Below are positions 1 through 6,864 of a DNA stretch of 16,741 nt, in pieces. The stretch's first letter is position 1. Each line of letters opens with the position of its first letter. Source of the DNA: Hungatella sp. UBA5385 (GTDB lineage Bacteria > Bacillota > Clostridia > Lachnospirales > Lachnospiraceae); assembly GCA_002409995.1 (NCBI GenBank), contig DHOR01000040.1:209938-226678 (forward strand). Direction: 5' to 3'. Under the pieces are notes generated by a model. That model was not told the DNA's origin. It searched no databases and was given only the letters and a program-made list of their open reading frames with translations. The position numbers and the translations under genes are program-made.

Positions 1-542
1 TCAAATTTAGGCCATAAAATTCCCGGTGTGTCTAGCAGTTCCAGACTTTTATTCAGCCGAATCCACTGATTTCCCTTTGTTACACCTGGCTTATTGCCTG
101 TTTTTGCACTTGCTTTGCCTGCAAAGGAGTTAATGAAGGTGGATTTGCCCACATTGGGAATTCCCACTACCATAGCACGGACCGGACGGTTTAAAATGCC
201 CCGTCTTCTGTCTCGTTCAATCTTCTCCTTACATGCCTCCTGTACAACGCTGTTAATCTGCTTTAAGCCTGCTCCGCTTTTAGAGTTGACCTTAATCACA
301 AAAAAGCCTTTCTCCTGGAAATACTCCATCCAATAGCTGTTATACCGCTCATCTGCAAGGTCTGACTTGTTAAGCAATATGATTCTGGCTTTTCCTGCGC
401 CCAGATCATCAATATCAGGATTCCGGCTGCTTAAGGGAACCCTGGCGTCTACAAGCTCAATAATTAAATCGATTAATTTGATATCGTCCTTCATAGCCCT
501 TTTTGCTTTTGTCATATGACCTGGATACCATTGTATATTCAT
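1..542 (-). CDS. rbgA: Ribosome biogenesis GTPase RbgA/YlqF, 5' part (runs off the window)
   Basis: Partial gene: 180 residues from the ATG at 540-542 to the window edge, with the C-terminal part missing. The motif order is that of a circularly permuted GTPase. The G4 motif NKSD (about residues 58-61) comes first, then the P-loop GIPNVGKST (about 127-135), then DTPG (171-174). The N-terminus MNIQWYPGHMTKAKR is typical of the family. By family knowledge RbgA acts late in 50S subunit assembly. The start is supported by an AGAGGAA ribosome binding site, and the gene lies 9 bases after the lepB stop, so the two are probably co-transcribed. The location next to rplS and lepB is the usual Firmicutes arrangement. 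YqeH/YjeQ-type permuted GTPases are less likely because the N-terminus is RbgA-like and there is no OB fold. Confidence 0.95.
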   Translation of the reverse strand, partial: MNIQWYPGHMTKAKRAMKDDIKLIDLIIELVDARVPLSSRNPDIDDLGAGKARIILLNKSDLADERYNSYWMEYFQEKGFFVIKVNSKSGAGLKQINSVVQEACKEKIERDRRRGILNRPVRAMVVGIPNVGKSTFINSFAGKASAKTGNKPGVTKGNQWIRLNKSLELLDTPGILWPKF

Positions 543-551
543 AATATTCCT

Positions 552-1103
552 CTACTTTAACTGAATTAATTCCATGTTTACAAATGGCAGAATTCTGATC
601 CACACTTTTCCTTTGATCTTACTGCCGCTTACATTACCAATATTATCAAACCGGCTGTCCTCACTGCTGTCCCGGTTATCCCCTAATAAAAAATACTCAT
701 CTTCTCCCAGCTTAATGGGATTCTCTGCAAGTCCTGCAAGAGAGATTCTGCCAAGCCCCTTGGGCTCATCAAGCTTCTCTTCATTGATATAAATATCGCT
801 TCCTTTAATCTGAATTACTTCTCCAGGCAGACCAATGATACGTTTTACATTCATCTTCTGGTCTTCCCGCTCAAAAACCACAACATCAAACCGGCCCGGT
901 TTTCCAAAATCGTAAGCGAGGCGGTCCATTAAGACCACATCCTCCGAATTCAGAAGCGGAGTCATGGAGTGACCTGCCAGGGTAATCTGGGTACCATATG
1001 AGTACACTATAAACCAGGCAAATGCAATCACTACTACGATATCCACAACCCAGTTGACAGCATGGCGGAGTTTGTTATTGTCTTCAACATTATAAAATTC
1101 CAC
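552..1103 (-). CDS. lepB: Type I signal peptidase
   Basis: A 183-residue signal peptidase I, which removes signal peptides from exported proteins at the outer face of the membrane. One membrane segment lies at about residues 17-36. The catalytic serine is S46 in AGHSMTP, the general-base lysine is K88 in NVKRIIGLPGE, and the box E motif GDNRDSSEDSR is at 141-151. Length and single N-terminal anchor match the Gram-positive SipS-type enzymes. The start is GTG (1101-1103): an in-frame TAG lies 18 bases upstream and no ATG lies between, with a modest GGGG-type ribosome binding site. The gene lies downstream of rplS, behind a hairpin at 1130-1149, and 9 bases upstream of rbgA. Confidence 0.95.
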   Translation of the reverse strand: MEFYNVEDNNKLRHAVNWVVDIVVVIAFAWFIVYSYGTQITLAGHSMTPLLNSEDVVLMDRLAYDFGKPGRFDVVVFEREDQKMNVKRIIGLPGEVIQIKGSDIYINEEKLDEPKGLGRISLAGLAENPIKLGEDEYFLLGDNRDSSEDSRFDNIGNVSGSKIKGKVWIRILPFVNMELIQLK

Positions 1104-1129
1104 GCTTTCAACCCCTATCTACCAAGAAA

Positions 1130-1149
1130 GGGACAATTTTCATTGTCCC
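1130..1149 (-). terminator. Hairpin between rplS and lepB (partial terminator or processing site)
   Basis: Perfect 8-bp stem (1130-1137 with 1142-1149) closed by a four-base loop that reads GAAA on the minus strand. It is followed in transcription by TTTCTTGG. The T-tract is short and broken, so this is probably a leaky terminator, attenuator or RNA-stabilising 3' end for rplS mRNA. lepB starts only 26 bases further on and has no room for a separate promoter, which argues against complete termination. Confidence 0.6.
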
Positions 1150-1165
1150 CCTCATCTGCTTCGAA

Positions 1166-1513
1166 TTATTTTACCAATTCTTTAACCTTTGCAGCTTTAC
1201 CTACTCTGTCTCTTAAGTAGTTCAGTTTTGCTCTTCTTACTTTACCTCTTCTAACAACTTCAATGTTGTCTACAGAAGGGGAATGTAATGGCCATGTCTT
1301 CTCAACACCGATTCCGTTAGAGTTCTTTCTAACAGTAAATGTTTCTCTGACTCCGCCGTTCTGTCTCTTAATAACAGTTCCTTCGAAGATCTGAATTCTT
1401 TCGCGGGTACCCTCTCTGATCTTGTTGTATACTTTTACAGTATCACCAACATGAAATTCCGGTACAACCTGCTTTAACTGTGCTGCTTCAATATTCTTGA
1501 TAATTTCGTTCAT
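1166..1513 (-). CDS. rplS: 50S ribosomal protein L19
   Basis: A 115-residue protein of normal L19 length. It carries the family signatures FHVGDTVKVYNKIREG, RIQIFEGTVIKRQNGG and a basic C-terminus (RRGKVRRAKLNYLRDRVGKAAKVKE). L19 sits at the 30S/50S interface near bridge B6/B8. The ATG is preceded by a consensus AAGGAGG site at about 8 bases. The gene has its own sigma-A-like promoter just after the trmD stop, with an 80- to 90-base leader. It can therefore be expressed apart from rimM-trmD, which suits a protein needed in stoichiometric amounts. Confidence 0.98.
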   Translation of the reverse strand: MNEIIKNIEAAQLKQVVPEFHVGDTVKVYNKIREGTRERIQIFEGTVIKRQNGGVRETFTVRKNSNGIGVEKTWPLHSPSVDNIEVVRRGKVRRAKLNYLRDRVGKAAKVKELVK

Positions 1514-1516
1514 TGT

Positions 1517-1600
1517 GTGAACCTCCTTGATTATAATTGATGTTCTTAATACTTCATATAAAATCCGTAACAGAGGACCATCGCTTCTTATTCACAACGT
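1517..1600 (-). promoter_or_regulatory. Probable L19 leader (rplS 5' UTR)
   Basis: This is the untranslated leader between the rplS promoter and its start codon. Firmicutes are known to carry a structured leader before rplS (L19 leader family). The position, length and the block around GAAGCGATGGTCCTCTG fit that idea, but I have not matched it to the covariance model. A candidate for feedback control by L19. Confidence 0.5.
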
Positions 1601-1605
1601 TTAGT

Positions 1606-1634
1606 ATTTTATCATAAAGGATTTCCAATTGCAA
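1606..1634 (-). promoter_or_regulatory. Sigma-A-like promoter of rplS
   Basis: On the minus strand, TTGCAA (1629-1634), a 17-base spacer and TAAAAT (1606-1611). It begins 12 bases after the trmD stop codon. The same stretch can fold as an 8-bp stem (ATAAAGGA with TCCTTTAT), so trmD read-through RNA may also form a hairpin here. Confidence 0.65.
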
Positions 1635-1646
1635 GTCCTTTATTCC

Positions 1647-2396
1647 CTAAGTTTCCACGTTTTTCATCTCTTTTTGCAATTCTTTTAGATATTCTGCTTC
1701 TTTCGATGATAAAACGGCTTCCTCTAAGAGATCAGGCCTTCGTTCCAGCGTTCTTTTAATGGCTTGCTGCCGTCTCCAAATCTCTATATTCTTATGATGA
1801 CCTGATAAAAGCACCTCAGGAACCTTTAAGCCCTCATACTCCTCAGGTCTGGTATACTGCGGATATTCCAGCAGATTATCGTGAAATGATTCAAACTCTG
1901 CTGATACATCATTATTAAGGACTCCAGGTACCAGCCTGGAAATGCAGTCAATCATCATCATAGCAGGCAGTTCCCCGCCTGTGAGCACATAATCGCCTGC
2001 AGAGAGATAATCCGTTGCAATCAGCTCCAAAGCTCTCTCATCAATGCCTTCATAATGACCGCACAGAAATACAAGGTCCTCTTCCTGTGCAAGCTCCTCT
2101 GCAATCTTCTGGTTAAATACCCGTCCCTGAGGTGTCATGTAGATGACTCTGGGGCGTTTCCCTGTCCTTTTGCAGAGATCCTCGTAAGCATCACAGATAG
2201 GCATTGGCTGCATCACCATACCGGCTCCGCCTCCATAGGGGTAATCGTCCACCCGTTTATGCTTATCTGTGGAATAATCTCTGATATCTATGGCTTCAAT
2301 GGAAATAAGCCCTTTTTCCACAGCTCTTCCTATAATGCTGGTGTGAAGCCCGTCCATCACCATCTGGGGAAATAAAGTCAGCACATGGTAATTCAT
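1647..2396 (-). CDS. trmD: tRNA (guanine37-N1)-methyltransferase
   Basis: A 249-residue SPOUT methyltransferase that makes m1G37 in tRNAs using S-adenosylmethionine and so prevents +1 frameshifting. Visible signatures are MNYHVLTLFPQM at the N-terminus, YGGGAGMVMQPMP, LCGHYEGIDERAL and the trefoil-knot cofactor loop SAGDYVLTGGELPAM. The length is close to the bacterial norm. A GGCGGTGAAG site precedes the ATG. It follows rimM after 42 bases, the classical rpsP-rimM-trmD-rplS order, and the stop lies just before the rplS promoter. Confidence 0.98.
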   Translation of the reverse strand: MNYHVLTLFPQMVMDGLHTSIIGRAVEKGLISIEAIDIRDYSTDKHKRVDDYPYGGGAGMVMQPMPICDAYEDLCKRTGKRPRVIYMTPQGRVFNQKIAEELAQEEDLVFLCGHYEGIDERALELIATDYLSAGDYVLTGGELPAMMMIDCISRLVPGVLNNDVSAEFESFHDNLLEYPQYTRPEEYEGLKVPEVLLSGHHKNIEIWRRQQAIKRTLERRPDLLEEAVLSSKEAEYLKELQKEMKNVET

Positions 2397-2438
2397 AACT
2401 GCTTCACCGCCTTTTTGTCTTAATTAATCTTAATAGTT

Positions 2439-2954
2439 CTATACTAAGTCAAGAAGCCCGTCCATCATATGAACAGTGACCATCTTCTTGTCTAAATCCA
2501 CGTCAAGAATACACTGTTTAATAGCCGGAAGCAGAACTTCCTTTCCATTTTTCATTGTTACTTCATAAACATCATTGGCTCCTGTTTTAATCACATCTGT
2601 CAGAGTTCCCAGTTCCTCTCCTTCATCAGTAACCACCAAAAGACCAATTAAGTCCACAATAAAATTCTCATCAGGGGACAGCTCCACAGCCTGATCTCTT
2701 GTAATTAAAAGATCTTTGCCCTTGTATTTTTCAATATCATTAATATTGTCAAATCCTTTGAATTTCAGAATAACCATATTCTTAAAATACTTAACACTCT
2801 GAATCTCCAGTTCCATCTGCTCTCTGCCTGTATCTAAAAACACCTTTTTCAGTGATTCAAAACGGCTGTTGTCATCAGTGGTTGGAAATACCTTCACTTC
2901 TCCCTTAATACCATGGGTGGAAGAAATAACGCCTACTCTTAACAAATCATCCAT
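2439..2954 (-). CDS. rimM: 16S rRNA processing factor RimM
   Basis: A 171-residue RimM with an N-terminal beta-barrel domain (LRVGVISSTHGIKGEVKVFPTTD) and a C-terminal PRC-barrel domain (about residues 95-171, with GANDVYEVTMKNGKEVLLPAIKQCILDVD). By family knowledge it binds S19 and helps mature the 30S head. An AGAGG site precedes the ATG. The gene starts just after the terminator that follows khpA, with only about 35 bases between the T-tract and the start codon. I see no convincing promoter there, so rimM-trmD probably depend on read-through or on RNA processing. Confidence 0.97.
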   Translation of the reverse strand: MDDLLRVGVISSTHGIKGEVKVFPTTDDNSRFESLKKVFLDTGREQMELEIQSVKYFKNMVILKFKGFDNINDIEKYKGKDLLITRDQAVELSPDENFIVDLIGLLVVTDEGEELGTLTDVIKTGANDVYEVTMKNGKEVLLPAIKQCILDVDLDKKMVTVHMMDGLLDLV

Positions 2955-2988
2955 CTGTTTTCCCTCTGCCTGTACTGGCTTATTAATG

Positions 2989-3025
2989 AAAAAGAAGACC
3001 GTCTTCCTGGCAGGCCGGCGGTCTT
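2989..3025 (-). terminator. Intrinsic terminator after khpA
   Basis: Stem of 7 bp (AAGACCG at 2995-3001 with 3019-3025) around a GC-rich inner part that can also pair. It is followed on the minus strand by C and then TTTTT (2989-2993). It begins about 6 bases after the khpA stop. The shape is that of a Rho-independent terminator inside an otherwise continuous operon, so partial read-through into rimM is expected. Confidence 0.8.
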
Positions 3026-3030
3026 AAAAA

Positions 3031-3267
3031 TTACTGTATATCAACAGTAACCTTTTTATCTTCTTTGGAAGCTGCTGCTTTAACAACAGAACGAATGGCT
3101 TTCGCAATCCTGCCCTGTTTGCCAATTACCTTTCCCATATCGGAAGGTGCTACCGTAAGTTGGAGGACGATCTCGTCGTCTTTCAAAGTCTCAGTAACAG
3201 CAACCTCGTCTGGATTGTCAACCAGTGCTTTTGCAATTACTTCTACTAATTCTTTCATCTGCTTCAC
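3031..3267 (-). CDS. khpA: KH-domain RNA-binding protein KhpA (YlqC)
   Basis: A 78-residue single KH domain. The GxxG loop is GKQG in MGKVIGKQGRIAKAIRSVVKAAA. The protein is small, acidic at the N-terminus and of standard KhpA length. In Firmicutes KhpA pairs with KhpB/Jag to bind RNA and influences cell elongation and division. It starts 6 bases after the rpsP stop, so translation is probably coupled, with a GGTGAAG site. An intrinsic terminator follows directly. Confidence 0.95.
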   Translation of the reverse strand: MKQMKELVEVIAKALVDNPDEVAVTETLKDDEIVLQLTVAPSDMGKVIGKQGRIAKAIRSVVKAAASKEDKKVTVDIQ

Positions 3268-3273
3268 CTCTCA

Positions 3274-3516
3274 CTACTGGATGCCGGCGATCTTTAAAAG
3301 CTTGCTAACAACTTCAGTTGGCTGAGCACCATTAGCTAACCACTTTTTAGCGTTCTCTTCATCAAATTTGATTACGCTTGGTTCTTTTGTAGGATCATAG
3401 TAACCAATCTCTTCGATGAATCTGCCATCTCTTGGGGATCTGGAATCTGCAACTACAATTCTATAAAAAGGAGCCTTCTTCTGACCCATTCTTTTTAATC
3501 TCATCTTTACTGCCAC
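3274..3516 (-). CDS. rpsP: 30S ribosomal protein S16
   Basis: An 80-residue S16 with the typical N-terminus MAVKMRLKRMGQKKAPFYRIVVADSRSPRDGRFIEEIGYYDP. It is an early-assembling 30S protein. The start is GTG at 3514-3516, chosen because an AAGGAGGTGA site lies at the right distance and the family normally begins at this residue; an internal ATG four codons later would remove conserved residues. The gene follows ffh by about 100 bases that hold no evident promoter or terminator. Confidence 0.98.
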   Translation of the reverse strand: MAVKMRLKRMGQKKAPFYRIVVADSRSPRDGRFIEEIGYYDPTKEPSVIKFDEENAKKWLANGAQPTEVVSKLLKIAGIQ

Positions 3517-3616
3517 TTACATTCACCTCCTTAAATCTTGTTTTCATCTATAGCTAATGCAGTAATCTGCTTTGCTAACATTTTTAATAGAGCATTTTAA
3601 TCTTGCCAGGCTTTAC

Positions 3617-4978
3617 CTAAAATGGCATCTTAAACTTGCCAAGCATTCCGCCAAGGCCGCCGCCCTTTTTCTTGCCTCCGCCCATCATTCCAGGCAGTTG
3701 CTTCATCATCTTCTTCATCTGTTCAAACTGCTTAACGATTCGGTTAACCTCACTGATATCAACACCTGCGCCTTTAGCTACCCGGTTCTTTCTGGAAGCA
3801 TTCTTCATCAGGTCAGGACTCATACGTTCCTTCTCAGTCATGGACAGGATAATAGCTTCTACACGGTCCATAGCCTTCTCATCAATATCAACATCTTTTA
3901 ACTGCCCCATTCCAGGCATCATGCTCATAATACTGCCCATTCCGCCCATCTTCTTAATCTGGCTCATCTGATCTAAGAAATCGTTATAATCAAATTCCGC
4001 CTTACGAAGCTTCTGGGATAATTCCTTGGCCTTGTCTTCGTCTACCTGAAGCTCAGCCTTCTCAATGAGGGAAAGAATATCTCCCATGCCCAGAATTCTG
4101 GAAGCCATTCGGTCAGGATAAAACTGTTCCAAATCGGAAAGCTTTTCACCCATACCAATATAGAGAATAGGTTTACCTGTAACAGAACGAATGGAAAGTG
4201 CTGCACCGCCTCTGGTATCACCATCAAGCTTAGTCAATATAACTCCGTCAATGCCAATCTTATCATTGAACATTCCGGCTACATTCACAGCATCCTGTCC
4301 TGTCATAGCATCAACCACCAGAACTGTCTGGCTGACCTCTACAGTATCCTTAATCTCAATCAGCTCATTCATCATATCTTCATCAATATGAAGACGACCG
4401 GCTGTATCCAGAATCACCACATTGTGATCATGCTTGGCTGCATGTTCCATAGCTGCCTTTGCAATATCTGCAGGCTTGTGATTCTCTCCTATGGCAAATA
4501 CAGGTACTCCCTGCTTTTCACCATTGATCTGAAGCTGCTTAATGGCTGCCGGACGGTATACGTCACAAGCTACAAGAAGAGGTTTTCTTCCCTTTGCCTT
4601 TAACTTACCTGCAATCTTGGCAGTTGTGGTGGTTTTACCTGCACCCTGAAGTCCGGCCATCATAATAACCGTGATCTCATTGGCTGGTTTTAACTGAAGC
4701 TCAGTAGTTTCAGACCCCATCAAATTAACCAGTTCTTCATTAACAATCTTTATTACCATCTGTCCCGGAGTCAGACTGTTTAACACATCCTGTCCTACAG
4801 CTCTCTCCTGTACAGCGTTGATAAACTGTTTTACAACTTTGAAGCTAACATCGGCTTCCAATAAAGCCATCTTAACTTCCTTAAGAGCAGCCTTAACATC
4901 CGCTTCTGTCAAGCGGCCTTTGCTTCTTAAGTTTTTAAATACATTCTGCAATTTATCGGATAAGCTCTCAAAAGCCAT
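3617..4978 (-). CDS. ffh: Signal recognition particle protein Ffh (SRP54)
   Basis: A 453-residue SRP GTPase that binds signal sequences and 4.5S/6S RNA and docks with FtsY to target membrane proteins. It has an N-terminal four-helix domain (about 1-90), then the G domain with P-loop GLQGAGKTTT (109-118), DVYRPAA (139-145), DTAGRLH and TKLDGDTRGG. The methionine-rich M domain (about 328-453) includes GGMGSIMSMMPGMGQL and ends in a Gly/Lys/Met-rich tail. Length is normal. The ATG has an AGGAGG site. It follows ylxM by about 55 bases and is driven by the same promoter. ftsY, often found just upstream, is not present in this window. Confidence 0.99.
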   Translation of the reverse strand: MAFESLSDKLQNVFKNLRSKGRLTEADVKAALKEVKMALLEADVSFKVVKQFINAVQERAVGQDVLNSLTPGQMVIKIVNEELVNLMGSETTELQLKPANEITVIMMAGLQGAGKTTTTAKIAGKLKAKGRKPLLVACDVYRPAAIKQLQINGEKQGVPVFAIGENHKPADIAKAAMEHAAKHDHNVVILDTAGRLHIDEDMMNELIEIKDTVEVSQTVLVVDAMTGQDAVNVAGMFNDKIGIDGVILTKLDGDTRGGAALSIRSVTGKPILYIGMGEKLSDLEQFYPDRMASRILGMGDILSLIEKAELQVDEDKAKELSQKLRKAEFDYNDFLDQMSQIKKMGGMGSIMSMMPGMGQLKDVDIDEKAMDRVEAIILSMTEKERMSPDLMKNASRKNRVAKGAGVDISEVNRIVKQFEQMKKMMKQLPGMMGGGKKKGGGLGGMLGKFKMPF

Positions 4979-5033
4979 TTAACATCCTCCTGCCATTTCC
5001 TTATACAGATACAACACAGCAAAGGAAATCTCT

Positions 5034-5384
5034 CTAACGAGTCTCCAGCTCAATGATCTCGCCCGATATTTCTTCGATGCGATGAATCAGATCTCTATCT
5101 TCTGTCTCTGCAAATCTCTTCGTCAGTTCCTGAATTTCTCTTGCCAGCTTCTTGGTCTTTTCAAACTTTTCCACCAGATGCAGCTTGGATTCATAACCTT
5201 CTAAAATCTTATTGCACCTTTTCACCAGATCATGAACTCCCTGACGGCTAATGCCCTGTTCTTCAGCAATCTCACTTAAGGACAGATCGTAGAAAACTAC
5301 ATCTTCATAAATCTGCTTCTGATGATCTGTCAGAAGAGCTCCATAGAAATCATACAAAAGCCCCTGTCTCGCAATCTTTTCCAT
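5034..5384 (-). CDS. ylxM: SRP-associated helix-turn-helix protein YlxM
   Basis: A 116-residue protein of the UPF0122/YlxM family. The N-terminus EKIARQGLLYDFYGALLTDHQKQIYEDVVFYDLSLSEIAEEQGISRQGVHDLVKR resembles sigma-factor region 4 and contains a helix-turn-helix. The C-terminal half is charged and helical. I place the start at the ATG at 5382-5384, not at the longer in-frame ATG at 5406-5408, because that one lies inside the -10 element TATGAT. The family also normally begins close to MEK. The ribosome binding site is then GGTGAT, matching the 3' part of the consensus. It is the first gene of the ylxM-ffh-rpsP-khpA unit; in other Firmicutes YlxM stimulates SRP GTPase function. Confidence 0.92.
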   Translation of the reverse strand: MEKIARQGLLYDFYGALLTDHQKQIYEDVVFYDLSLSEIAEEQGISRQGVHDLVKRCNKILEGYESKLHLVEKFEKTKKLAREIQELTKRFAETEDRDLIHRIEEISGEIIELETR

Positions 5385-5403
5385 ATCATCACCAACCTGT
5401 GCT

Positions 5404-5432
5404 ATCATACAATATTTTTTTTAGGGTGTCAA
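5404..5432 (-). promoter_or_regulatory. Strong sigma-A promoter of ylxM-ffh-rpsP-khpA
   Basis: On the minus strand, TTGACA (5427-5432, perfect -35), a 17-base A/T-rich spacer and TATGAT (5404-5409, one mismatch to TATAAT). Transcription should start about 7 bases further, giving a leader of only some 10-15 bases before the ylxM ATG at 5384. Confidence 0.85.
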
Positions 5433-5453
5433 GTGTTTTCTCTTTACACTTGA
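5429..5453. repeat. Inverted repeat overlapping the ylxM -35 element
   Basis: 8-bp arms TCAAGTGT (5429-5436) and ACACTTGA (5446-5453) are separated by 9 bases. The left arm overlaps four bases of the -35 hexamer. It may be an operator, or the stem of a 3' hairpin for the peptidase gene that ends at 5470. The minus-strand side has no T-tract, so a classical terminator for that gene is unlikely. Confidence 0.5.
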
Positions 5454-5469
5454 AATAATTTTTCAGGCG

Positions 5470-6090
5470 TTAATTTTCAGGCATTGTAAGAAGACGCCAG
5501 CTATAGATTTTTCCTCCATGATCTGAAAGCGGACGAGGCTTTTTATCATCATAAAGAGGGTCCATACACAGATAGCCATTGTCATCACTGCCAATAAGAA
5601 GTACCCAGTGCCAGTAACCGGAACCAAGATAACGTACTTTAACAAGGGGATATTGTCCCTGTTCTACCTTTTTCTCAACCTCATGGCTGCTAACAGAGGA
5701 AAATACCTCTACCTTCATATCAGGGTAAACTGTTGTTAAATTTCCCCATATTACATCTCCTGCATCATTGTATACACCATCCGATGTAAACATTTGATTC
5801 AGTTCTCCAGGTGTTACTTCTATTCCATAGCTGTCAAGCATAGATGCGATGCTGGTAACCAGACAGCCGGAGCTTCCCATGGTAAATCGTGAATTACCCA
5901 GAGAGTCCTCTGCCCATGCCTCATCTCTTTGCAGATAATAAGTGATATCAGGTGGCTCCATCTTATGAGAAGCTTTTAATTCCACGCCTTGATTTCTTCC
6001 ATATCTGCGAAATCCCAACCAACCCATCACGCTGATAGCTGCTATAATAAGTATTATTAAAGCCAGTATTATTTTTCGTCTTTTGTTCAT
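5470..6090 (-). CDS. Membrane-anchored C39-like cysteine peptidase
   Basis: A 206-residue protein with a basic N-terminus (MNKRRK) and one hydrophobic segment (about residues 7-26) that acts as an uncleaved anchor or signal peptide. The rest would lie outside the cell. The domain at about 47-200 looks like Peptidase_C39_2/papain-like. Candidate catalytic residues are Q54 (YLQRD), C76 (GSSGCLVTS), H161 (YWHWVLLIG) and D177 (MDPLYD), in the right order and spacing. The substrate is unknown; relatives process peptides or bind cell-wall material. It starts 9 bases after the VOC gene, with a poor ribosome binding site (AAGATAAG), so translation is probably coupled to that gene. No gene symbol is justified. 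Confidence 0.82.
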   Translation of the reverse strand: MNKRRKIILALIILIIAAISVMGWLGFRRYGRNQGVELKASHKMEPPDITYYLQRDEAWAEDSLGNSRFTMGSSGCLVTSIASMLDSYGIEVTPGELNQMFTSDGVYNDAGDVIWGNLTTVYPDMKVEVFSSVSSHEVEKKVEQGQYPLVKVRYLGSGYWHWVLLIGSDDNGYLCMDPLYDDKKPRPLSDHGGKIYSWRLLTMPEN

Positions 6091-6099
6091 GTGTTTTTC

Positions 6100-6465
6100 T
6101 TATCTTACAGGGACGATTTCAATCCAGTAACCATCAGGATCGGAAATAAAGTAAATGCCCATAGATGGATTTTCAAAGCAGATAATGCCCATCTCTTTAT
6201 GTTTTTTGTAAATTTCATCGTATTCATCCACTTTAAATGCCAGATGGAATTCACATTCCCCCAGGTTGTATGGTTCTTTTCTGTCAACGAGATAAGTCAG
6301 CTCAAGTGTAAAATCTGTATGACCGTCTCCCAGATATACAAGCTTAAAGGAACCGTCAGAAGCTACCTTTTCCCTTACAGGTGTCAGCCCCAGTGCATCT
6401 TTATAAAATTTCAAGCTTTTCTCTAAATCAAGTACATTAAAATTAAAATGGTTAAATGTAATCAT
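6100..6465 (-). CDS. VOC/glyoxalase I-like metalloenzyme
   Basis: A 121-residue protein of the vicinal oxygen chelate fold, with paired beta-alpha-beta-beta-beta modules. The N-terminal module has FNHFNFNVLDLEKSLKFYKDALGL and the C-terminal one ISDPDGYWIEIVPVR. The probable metal ligands H6, E55, H74 and E116 match the glyoxalase I set, so a metal-dependent lactoylglutathione-lyase-type reaction is possible. Most clostridia lack glutathione, so the true substrate is uncertain. It has a consensus AAGGAGA site. The peptidase gene follows after 9 bases. A small palindrome lies 38 bases upstream. Confidence 0.85.
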   Translation of the reverse strand: MITFNHFNFNVLDLEKSLKFYKDALGLTPVREKVASDGSFKLVYLGDGHTDFTLELTYLVDRKEPYNLGECEFHLAFKVDEYDEIYKKHKEMGIICFENPSMGIYFISDPDGYWIEIVPVR

Positions 6466-6502
6466 GTTGTTTTCTCCTTTTTCTGATTCTTATTGCCAGT
6501 AA

Positions 6503-6518
6503 ACTGTACAAATACAGT
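6503..6518. promoter_or_regulatory. Small palindrome upstream of the VOC gene (possible operator)
   Basis: ACTGTA-CAAA-TACAGT: 6-bp arms with a four-base spacer, ending about 38 bases upstream of the VOC gene ATG. Its position between the likely promoter and the gene suggests a regulator site, but no regulator is encoded nearby. No clear -35/-10 pair was found; TATACT at about 45-55 bases further upstream is a weak -10 candidate. Confidence 0.3.
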
Positions 6519-6568
6519 CAAAATCAGTATATCATATCAGTAATGAGAAATCTATCATCATATTGTTT

Positions 6569-6826
6569 CTACATTTTACTAAGCAGATGCTTTACCAGTT
6601 CATACTGTGACTTCTTTACAAATATTTGATATTGAGTTTGAAGTTCAACCTTTTCACCAAAAGACACAAAATTTCCAGTTCTTCTACTACCACTTCCTGT
6701 ATAAGTACTCTTAACTTTATAAAAAACCCTATGCTTGTCTAGAAGCTGCCTGACTTTTCTATATACTTCCGGGTCAAAAGTAGAAATCACTTCTTTTTCT
6801 CTTAATATAAAGTTGATTATTGACAT
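6569..6826 (-). CDS. Small conserved-looking protein of unknown function (85 aa)
   Basis: An 85-residue cytoplasmic protein without a signal peptide or membrane segment; I do not recognise a named family with certainty. The pattern is strand (EVISTF), helix (EVYRKVRQLLDKH), strand (VFYKVKST), a Ser/Gly/Arg-rich loop (TGSGSRRTGN), strand (YQIFVKKS) and helix (QYELVKHLLSKM). This resembles small ferredoxin-like or DUF2007-type clostridial proteins, which is an inference from pattern only. It is supported as a real gene by a good AAAGGAG site 8 bases before the ATG and by coherent secondary structure. It lies directly downstream of the palindromic element, which may supply its promoter. Confidence 0.7.
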   Translation of the reverse strand: MSIINFILREKEVISTFDPEVYRKVRQLLDKHRVFYKVKSTYTGSGSRRTGNFVSFGEKVELQTQYQIFVKKSQYELVKHLLSKM

Positions 6827-6864
6827 ATATAACTCCTTTCCTTATAAGTTCTAGTGTGGTCCAT

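Noticed and set aside
5429..5453. Inverted repeat as intrinsic terminator of the peptidase gene
   Set aside because: On the minus strand it is followed by A-rich rather than T-rich sequence; a T-rich tail exists only on the plus strand, where no gene needs it.
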